In this document: piece after piece, positions 58,861-64,000 of the stretch
Position numbering within the stretch: position 1 is the first letter of the stretch
How the letters are laid out: each line of letters begins with the position of its first letter
Assembly: GCA_023439185.1 (NCBI GenBank)
Contig: JAEXOR010000023.1
Coordinates: 30,677-94,676 of the forward strand
Length of the DNA: 64,000 bases
Origin: Bacillota bacterium
Lineage (GTDB): Bacteria > Bacillota > Desulfotomaculia > Desulfotomaculales > Desulfallaceae
Direction: 5' to 3'
Translations under genes and position numbers: made by a program
Notes under the pieces: generated by a model
Seen by the model: only the letters and a program-made list of their open reading frames with translations
Database searches by the model: none
Told to the model about the DNA's origin: nothing

Positions 58861-59188
58861 AAAATTATTGCGCCGGCGCGCCGGCCGCGCCGGCCTACGC
58901 AGGGTGGATCCGCTCAATCCGATAGAGGGCGCGTTTAATTTGGTGGACGCGATGCTGGTGTTTGCCTGCGGCCTGATGGTGGCCCTGATCCTGAATTGGA
59001 ATATTCAATTAAGCGCGGTCAAAATTGATTTTTCCCACAAAGAAGAAATTAACCAGGATATTGAGAATATTACGGATAACGCCCTGAACTTGATGGACGG
59101 CACAAGTTATGAAAAAATGGGGGCCGTTTACCGGGATCCCGAAACCGGTAAGCTTTATTTATTAAACCAGGAGCAAGAGGGAAGGTAA
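58853..59188 (+). CDS. DUF2149 family protein, ExbD-like single-helix subunit
   Basis: This 111-residue protein has a basic N-terminus (10 Arg/Lys in the first 17), then one membrane helix beginning LVDAMLVFACGLMVALI with Asp at residue 32, and a short outer domain. The helix closely resembles the ExbD/TolR helix (V-D-x-M-L-V), whose Asp carries the proton. I recall DUF2149 as a family found beside MotA/TolQ/ExbB genes in archaea and anaerobic bacteria; its function is undescribed. It overlaps the ExbB-like gene upstream and, by its TAATG, the second GLUG gene downstream, so the three are translationally linked. Confidence 0.85.
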   Translation: MRKKLLRRRAGRAGLRRVDPLNPIEGAFNLVDAMLVFACGLMVALILNWNIQLSAVKIDFSHKEEINQDIENITDNALNLMDGTSYEKMGAVYRDPETGKLYLLNQEQEGR

Positions 59189-60981
59189 TGATTAAAGTCC
59201 TTAAGAAACCGCGCATTTTCGCCATTATAATGGCAATTGCGCTGTTTGCCGGCCAGTTGCCCGCGCCGGCCGCGGCACAGCCGGCCGGCGCGGAAACGGC
59301 GGACGCCTGTAGCTGGTATGACGCCAATCCGCAGGCCAGGGTATTTTACATCGGCTCAGCCGGAGAACTGGCCTATTTTGGAGAACTGGTCAACGGGGGA
59401 GTTGATTTTCAAAATAAAACCATTATCCTGACCGGCGATATCGACCTCGCCGGCGTGGAGAACTGGAGCCCCGTCGGAGGAGGCAATTCCCCCTTTCAGG
59501 GGACTTTTGACGGCGCCGGGCATACCGTCCGGAACCTGACGGTAAACCGGCCGGAAGAGGACTATGTGGGGCTGTTCGGTTGCGTAAAAAACGCCGTCGT
59601 CAAGAACCTGGGCCTGGCCGGAGGAACGGTTGCCGGCAAACAATATGTCGGCGGAATCGCCGGCAGTGTGGAGGGGTCCGGCAAAAACTTTTTCAAGGTT
59701 GGTGCTATGGATATTTCGACGATTGAAAACTGCTATAACCTGGCTTCCGTAACCGCGACCGAGAAAATGGTTGGGGGCATAGCCGGGAGGATTGGCTACA
59801 GTAAAATTATAAGCTGTCATAACGCGGGCGAAATAAACGGGGTATCCCATGTGGGCGGCATTGCCGGCATAGCTCATATAGTTTCCATTGAAAAAAGCTG
59901 GAATCAAGGGCGCGTCCGGGGAACGGATAAAGTCGGAGGCATCCTGGGAGCGGTGTCACATGGATTTACTATAGTAATTACGGACTGCTATAACGCGGGG
60001 GATATAGAGGGTCTGGCGGACATTTCCGGGATCGTCGGTTATCCATTATATGCTACTGCTAATATTTTCAACTGTTACAACCTGCCCGCCCTGGACATTC
60101 CCATATCCCTGGGGTCCAGACGCGGCAATACCGGCAATTGCTATTTTTTGAGCCCGGAGGCGGCGGAGGAAAGCGTGCCGGCGGAAGTTTACGGATATGA
60201 AACCACCGGGGAAAGCGCCAAAACAGCGGCCGCCTTTAACAGCGGCGAAGTGTCCTGGCTCTTGAATATGGCGGGCGAAACGCTCGCCATGCCCGGCCTG
60301 ACGGGTATGCTTTTCAACCGTCCCGAAGAGGACCCCGCGCTCTTTAATCCGGACGAAATGCACAGCGGCCGGTGGGGACTGGGGGAGGCGGAAGTGCCGT
60401 TCGCCGGGCTTGAAAAAATACCTGTCCCGGCGGACGCGGAACACCCCGCCATTTACAGGGTGACGCTGATTAACGGGGAGGACGCCGCAACAGCCCCGGG
60501 GGAAATGGTCTGCCCCGGGGGCGAGTATGTGGCCGCCGGAGACACGGTGACGCTGGCCGGGCAATTAAAGCCGGGCCGGAGCGGCTATGTTCTGCAAATA
60601 GAGAGCACGGACCCGGAAGACCTGGCAATCAGCGCTGGCAAGCAATTTACAATGCCGGAGCAAAACGTGGAGATTGTTTACCGGCTGGTGCGCGGCACTC
60701 CCACCAGCGGCCAGGACTGGCGCGACGCCAGAATGCCCGCCGCGCCTGAAACCGATGCACCCGCCGGCGAACCGGAGCAAAGCGCGGCCCCCGCCGGCGA
60801 CAGCCGGAGTGAACAGCCCGAACCGCGGGTAATTTTGTATGAAATTACCCCGGCGCCGCAGCCGGCGGAAACAAGCAACGAAGATTCCGCCCTGATTGTA
60901 TTTATTGTGCCCGCGGTCCTGGGTGTTTTAATCTGCTCTTCATTAAGGCGCTACCGGAAATTTAAGGCCAATATACGGTAA
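59188..60981 (+). CDS. Second GLUG-repeat surface protein with C-terminal membrane anchor (597 aa)
   Basis: This protein is a single-module relative of the giant protein. It has a signal peptide (AIIMAIALFAGQLPAPAAA) and a module from about residue 41 (SWYDANPQARVFYIGSAGEL, GTFDGAGHTVRNLTVN). GLUG repeats with ENCYN and GGIAG motifs, FNSGEVSWLLN, WGLGE and FTMPEQNVEIVYRL complete it. A Pro/Glu/Ala-rich linker (about 510-565) leads to one membrane helix (LIVFIVPAVLGVLICSSL) and a basic tail RRYRKFKANIR, matching the layout of the giant protein's end. Its ATG overlaps the DUF2149 stop. It probably sits beside the giant protein in the same envelope assembly. Confidence 0.88.
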   Translation: MIKVLKKPRIFAIIMAIALFAGQLPAPAAAQPAGAETADACSWYDANPQARVFYIGSAGELAYFGELVNGGVDFQNKTIILTGDIDLAGVENWSPVGGGNSPFQGTFDGAGHTVRNLTVNRPEEDYVGLFGCVKNAVVKNLGLAGGTVAGKQYVGGIAGSVEGSGKNFFKVGAMDISTIENCYNLASVTATEKMVGGIAGRIGYSKIISCHNAGEINGVSHVGGIAGIAHIVSIEKSWNQGRVRGTDKVGGILGAVSHGFTIVITDCYNAGDIEGLADISGIVGYPLYATANIFNCYNLPALDIPISLGSRRGNTGNCYFLSPEAAEESVPAEVYGYETTGESAKTAAAFNSGEVSWLLNMAGETLAMPGLTGMLFNRPEEDPALFNPDEMHSGRWGLGEAEVPFAGLEKIPVPADAEHPAIYRVTLINGEDAATAPGEMVCPGGEYVAAGDTVTLAGQLKPGRSGYVLQIESTDPEDLAISAGKQFTMPEQNVEIVYRLVRGTPTSGQDWRDARMPAAPETDAPAGEPEQSAAPAGDSRSEQPEPRVILYEITPAPQPAETSNEDSALIVFIVPAVLGVLICSSLRRYRKFKANIR

Positions 60982-60997
60982 ACAGGCGGTGCTTTTG

Positions 60998-62027
60998 ATG
61001 CCCTATCCATACAAAACAGTCCTGCTGGCTTTGGCGGGGCTGGTCCTGCTTTTGGCGGCGGGATGCTCCAATCCGGCCCGTCAGGAAACAACAGCCGGGT
61101 CCGGCGCTGCCGGCATGGAAATTCGCTGGCGGGACAAAGGCCTGGAGCGCATGCTCCGGGAGTACCTGGATAAGCCTTCCGGCGTTATTTACCGCAGCGA
61201 GCTGGCGGATATTCAGTCCATGCACATTGTGGGCACGGATATCCGGCGTCCGGGAGAAAGCGAAGAGAGCTTTGCCGCCAGGCTGCAGAGCCGGGGGGAA
61301 CAGGGGCGGCAGTCCGGCGACAATCAGCGGCGGTTGATCTACAGTCTCGACGACCTGGTCCATTTCAGCGGTCTGACCCAGCTGATCCTGGAAAAAGGAC
61401 GGGCGGAGGATATCAGCGCCCTGGCGGCCTTGACCGGCCTGACGGAGCTGGAACTCAGGGACTATCTGATCCGGGATATTACTCCGCTGGCCGGCTTGAA
61501 AAATCTGACCCGGCTGAGTCTCAACGGCAACTATAAAGAATTGGCCGGCTTGGAGCCGCTTTCTTTCCTGCCCCACCTGCGGGAACTGGACCTGGGCAAC
61601 TGCGGCTTCTCGTCCCCCAACCCCCTGGCTCCTTTGGCCGCGGTGCCGAATTTGACCAAACTGAACCTGGCCGGCTGCAAGATTGACGATCTCACGCCCC
61701 TTCGGGAACTGGCCGGGCTGCGGGAACTGGATTTAAGCACCGAAATTCCAAACGGCAGTCTCGCACCGCTGGCCGGCTTAAATAACCTGGAGACCCCTGC
61801 GGGTCAGAAACGCCCGGGTCAGCGATCTGGAGCCTCTGGCCGGTTTAACCGGGCTGACCACCCTGGACCTGAGGAACAATAATATCATTGACGTCGGCCC
61901 GTTGGCCGGATTGACCTCCCTGGAAACGCTATTTTTGAACAATAATAAAATCTACGACATCACTCCCCTGGCCGGACTGAAGAAGCATACCAGAATAAGC
62001 GTGACCGGGAACCCTGTCTACAATTGA
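60998..62027 (+). pseudogene. Leucine-rich-repeat lipoprotein interrupted by a one-base frameshift
   Basis: The gene starts at ATG 60998 after GGCGGTG and encodes a lipoprotein signal with lipobox LAAGC. The capping segment RWRDKGLERMLREYLDKPSG and leucine-rich repeats of about 22 residues (SALAALTGLTELELRDY type) follow. At 61794-61797 a run of four C shifts the frame: the zero frame ends at 61882 with non-LRR residues, whereas the -1 frame continues in perfect LRR register (VSDLEPLAGLTGLTTLDL) to TGA 62025-62027. Removing one C restores a protein of about 342 residues. This is a recent mutation, a sequencing error, or slippage at CCCC. The paralogue at 62056 is intact. Confidence 0.8.
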
Positions 62028-62055
62028 TTTTATAAGACCAACAGGAGTGAACAAA

Positions 62056-63789
62056 ATGGAAAGAAACACCTGTAACGTCGTGGTCCTGCTGCTGGCGGGG
62101 ATGATCCTGCTGCTGGCGGCGGGGTGTTCCGGTTCCGCCGGCCGCGATGCCACGGACGGGGACGACGCGAGGATCCGGTGGAGGGACAGGGGCCTGGAAC
62201 GGATGCTCCGGGAATATCTGGACAAGCCTTCCGGCGCTGTTTACCGCAGTGAACTGGGCGGAATTGCAAGCCTGCGCATTGTGGATTCGGATATCCAGCA
62301 CCCCGGAGAAAGCAACGAGGCGTTTGCCGCCAGGCTGCAGGCGAAAAAGGCGGCCGGGCAGCAGCCCGGCGATAATATGGAACGGAAAATATATTATTTG
62401 GACGACTTAGTTTATTTTAAGGACCTGACCAGTCTGACTGTGGAAAATGGGTGGCTGGACAATATTGACGCCGTGCGGGAAATGCCGGGACTGACGGTGC
62501 TGGAAATTAAATCTTCTCATTTGGAGGATATCAGCGCCCTGGACGGCTTAACCAATCTGACCGGGCTGAACATTAAAGACAACGGCGCCTTTAGCCTGGA
62601 GCCGCTTTCTTCGCTGACAGGTCTGCAGGAGCTGGATTTGTCGCTCTGCGGCCAAAGCAAAAACCCCCTTGACCTGGCGCCCCTGGCGTCGCTGACCAAC
62701 CTGAAAAAGCTGAATTTGCAGAGCAGCTACATAAAATCGTACGCGCCCCTCGCCGGATTAACCGGCCTGCGGGAATTACGCGCCGGATTGAACGACCTTA
62801 CTCCCCTGGCCGGCCTGACCGGCCTTGAATTGTTAGACATAACGGTTAAAACCGGCGGCGCCCAGCAGCTTACCGACCTTGGCCCGCTGGCCGGCCTGAA
62901 AAAATTAAAGTCCCTGCAGCTCAGGCTTGGCCGGATCGGCGACCTCGGCCCGCTGGCCGCTTTAACCGCATTGGAATCCCTGAGCCTGGAAAACTGTTAT
63001 GTCCGCGACCTCGGCCCGCTGGCCGGCCTGACCGGACTGAAACTTTTAAATTTGCGCGATAATCAAATCACCAGGCTGGATCCCCTGGCCGGGCTGCGGC
63101 AACTGGAGCGTTTGGACCTGCGCCAGAACCGGCTCAGGGATCTCCGGCCTTTGGCCGGGCTGAACAGTTTGGCGGTTTTGGACCTGTCGGACAATCCCTC
63201 TCTTTCCAGTCTCAGCCCCCTGGCCGGACTCCCAAACCTGACGACTTTGGAATTGAATTTCATTAGAAGTAATAATTTTGCCGCTTTAGGCCAAATACCC
63301 CGGCTGGAATACCTGTCGTTACAGCGGAATAGAATCAGCAACCTCTCTTCTTTGGCCGGCCTGATCGCCGTAAAGACGATCATCCTGGACGAAAATGAAA
63401 TCAGCGATCTCTCGCCGCTGGCCGGATTAACCGAGTTAAGCACTCTGTCCTTAAACCACAACCGGATCAGCGATTTTTCGCCGCTGGCCGCTTTGACCGG
63501 CTTACATTCCCTTTCCCTGGACGGCAATGAAATCAGCGACCTTAACTCCATGACCGCGCTGTCCGGTTTGACCGGCCTGGATACCCTGTCCTTAAACAGC
63601 AACCGGATCAGAAATTTATCCCCCCTGGCCGGACTAACCGGACTGCAGACGTTATCGCTGGGCAGTAATTTAATTGAAAACATCTCGCCGCTGGCCGGCC
63701 TGACGGAACTCTCCTTCCTGGACTTAAAGGGGAATCCGCACATTGAGGATATGTCCCCGGCGGCGCACGTCGCCACTGTTGTAAAGTAA
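62056..63789 (+). CDS. Internalin-like leucine-rich-repeat lipoprotein (577 aa)
   Basis: This lipoprotein has a signal VVVLLLAGMILLLAAGC with lipobox LAAGC. The N-terminal cap RWRDRGLERMLREYLDKPSG is almost identical to that of the upstream paralogue. About 20 leucine-rich repeats of 22 residues of the form ISDLSPLAGLTxLxxLxLxxN run from about residue 120 to the end, the bacterial SDS22/internalin type. There is no sortase motif or extra domain; anchoring is by lipid. The start ATG 62056 follows AGGAGTGAAC. It lies 28 bases after the restored end of its paralogue and stops 2 bases before the converging TRAP gene. Confidence 0.9.
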   Translation: MERNTCNVVVLLLAGMILLLAAGCSGSAGRDATDGDDARIRWRDRGLERMLREYLDKPSGAVYRSELGGIASLRIVDSDIQHPGESNEAFAARLQAKKAAGQQPGDNMERKIYYLDDLVYFKDLTSLTVENGWLDNIDAVREMPGLTVLEIKSSHLEDISALDGLTNLTGLNIKDNGAFSLEPLSSLTGLQELDLSLCGQSKNPLDLAPLASLTNLKKLNLQSSYIKSYAPLAGLTGLRELRAGLNDLTPLAGLTGLELLDITVKTGGAQQLTDLGPLAGLKKLKSLQLRLGRIGDLGPLAALTALESLSLENCYVRDLGPLAGLTGLKLLNLRDNQITRLDPLAGLRQLERLDLRQNRLRDLRPLAGLNSLAVLDLSDNPSLSSLSPLAGLPNLTTLELNFIRSNNFAALGQIPRLEYLSLQRNRISNLSSLAGLIAVKTIILDENEISDLSPLAGLTELSTLSLNHNRISDFSPLAALTGLHSLSLDGNEISDLNSMTALSGLTGLDTLSLNSNRIRNLSPLAGLTGLQTLSLGSNLIENISPLAGLTELSFLDLKGNPHIEDMSPAAHVATVVK

Positions 63790-63791
63790 GT

Positions 63792-64000
63792 TTATTTAGA
63801 CATTAAATTGGGCAAAAACGTGGCAATTTCGGGCACTAACATAAGCAAGGCGATGAGCAGAACAATGGCATACAAAAACGGCCAGATGCCGCGGAAAATT
63901 GTCTCCAGCGGGACGTCCGGCGTAATTCCTTTAATCACGTACACGTTAACTCCCACCGGCGGAGTAATCACCCCGGCCGCCGCCACCAGCACGATCATGA
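63792..64000 (-). CDS. TRAP transporter large permease subunit (DctM), C-terminal part (partial)
   Basis: The minus strand encodes the last 69 or so residues of a DctM-type permease. ITPPVGVNVYVIKGI is the family's C-terminal signature, followed by ETIFRGIWPFLYAIVLLIALLMLVPEIATFLPN. The gene is cut by the window's right edge and begins outside it. TRAP transporters use ion gradients and a binding protein to import organic acids. It converges on the LRR gene with only two bases between stop codons, marking the end of the accessory operon. Confidence 0.88.
   Translation of the reverse strand, partial: MIVLVAAAGVITPPVGVNVYVIKGITPDVPLETIFRGIWPFLYAIVLLIALLMLVPEIATFLPNLMSK

Noticed and set aside
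1..64000. tRNA, rRNA, prophage, insertion sequence or transposon ends
   Set aside because: None was recognisable on reading either strand; the Rpn-type gene shows no flanking inverted repeats.

Overview
The window reads as a chromosome segment of a low-to-mid GC Firmicute of the Desulfotomaculum/Pelotomaculum type (Peptococcaceae sensu lato). The grounds are the gene order alaS - ireB - ruvX - DUF1292 - mltG - U32 peptidase, a T-box leader, frequent TTG starts behind strong Shine-Dalgarno sites, a clostridial-type citrate synthase, lysine 2,3-aminomutase, and a probable selenoprotein. The genus is inferred from gene content and no database was searched. No rRNA, tRNA, CRISPR array, prophage or insertion sequence was recognised.

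Region 1 (1-20.7 kb) is mostly housekeeping. It holds the end of rarA, then an Fe-S/sulfur operon (Rrf2/IscR regulator, cysteine desulfurase, IscU scaffold, MnmA tRNA thiolase) behind a good sigma-A promoter. A small zinc-ribbon protein and an AI-2E family transporter follow, then T-box-controlled alaS with ireB, a ferredoxin-type aldo/keto reductase, ruvX, DUF1292, VanW, mltG, U32 peptidase and a penicillin-binding protein. Next come kamA-ablB (N-epsilon-acetyl-beta-lysine osmolyte synthesis), a regulator with three HTH domains, a 2[4Fe-4S] ferredoxin and an FmdB zinc ribbon. On the minus strand lies a glutaredoxin-like gene whose first active-site Cys codon is TGA, followed by a bacterial SECIS-like hairpin.

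Region 2 (20.8-25.7 kb) has mobA, yqeG and a tightly overlapping shikimate operon (aroE, aroC, aroK, aroB). Region 3 (25.7-34.5 kb) is a type IV pilus/type II secretion-like assembly operon: PilB, PilC, four prepilin-type proteins, a PilX-like protein, PilM, PilN and PilO. One prepilin gene apparently starts at CTG. Region 4 (34.5-39.4 kb) has citrate synthase on the minus strand, whose upstream region carries a perfect ATAA-N7-TTAT dyad like the Bacillus CcpC box. It also has tldD, an Rpn-type PD-(D/E)XK protein and a secreted SurA-N-like protein.

Region 5 (39.8-63.8 kb) is the accessory part and the most interesting. An iron-siderophore/corrinoid-type ABC importer (secreted binding protein, two FecCD permeases, FecE ATPase) runs directly into a giant 4550-residue GLUG/InlB-repeat surface protein with a C-terminal membrane anchor. 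It is followed by an ExbB/TolQ-like channel protein, a DUF2149 protein whose single membrane helix resembles ExbD, a second smaller GLUG surface protein with a similar anchor, and two paralogous leucine-rich-repeat lipoproteins. The first of these carries a one-base frameshift. All run in one direction with short gaps or overlaps. I infer an envelope-associated uptake machine in which an ExbBD-like motor may act on giant surface proteins; this is a hypothesis. The window ends in a convergent TRAP transporter large-subunit gene.
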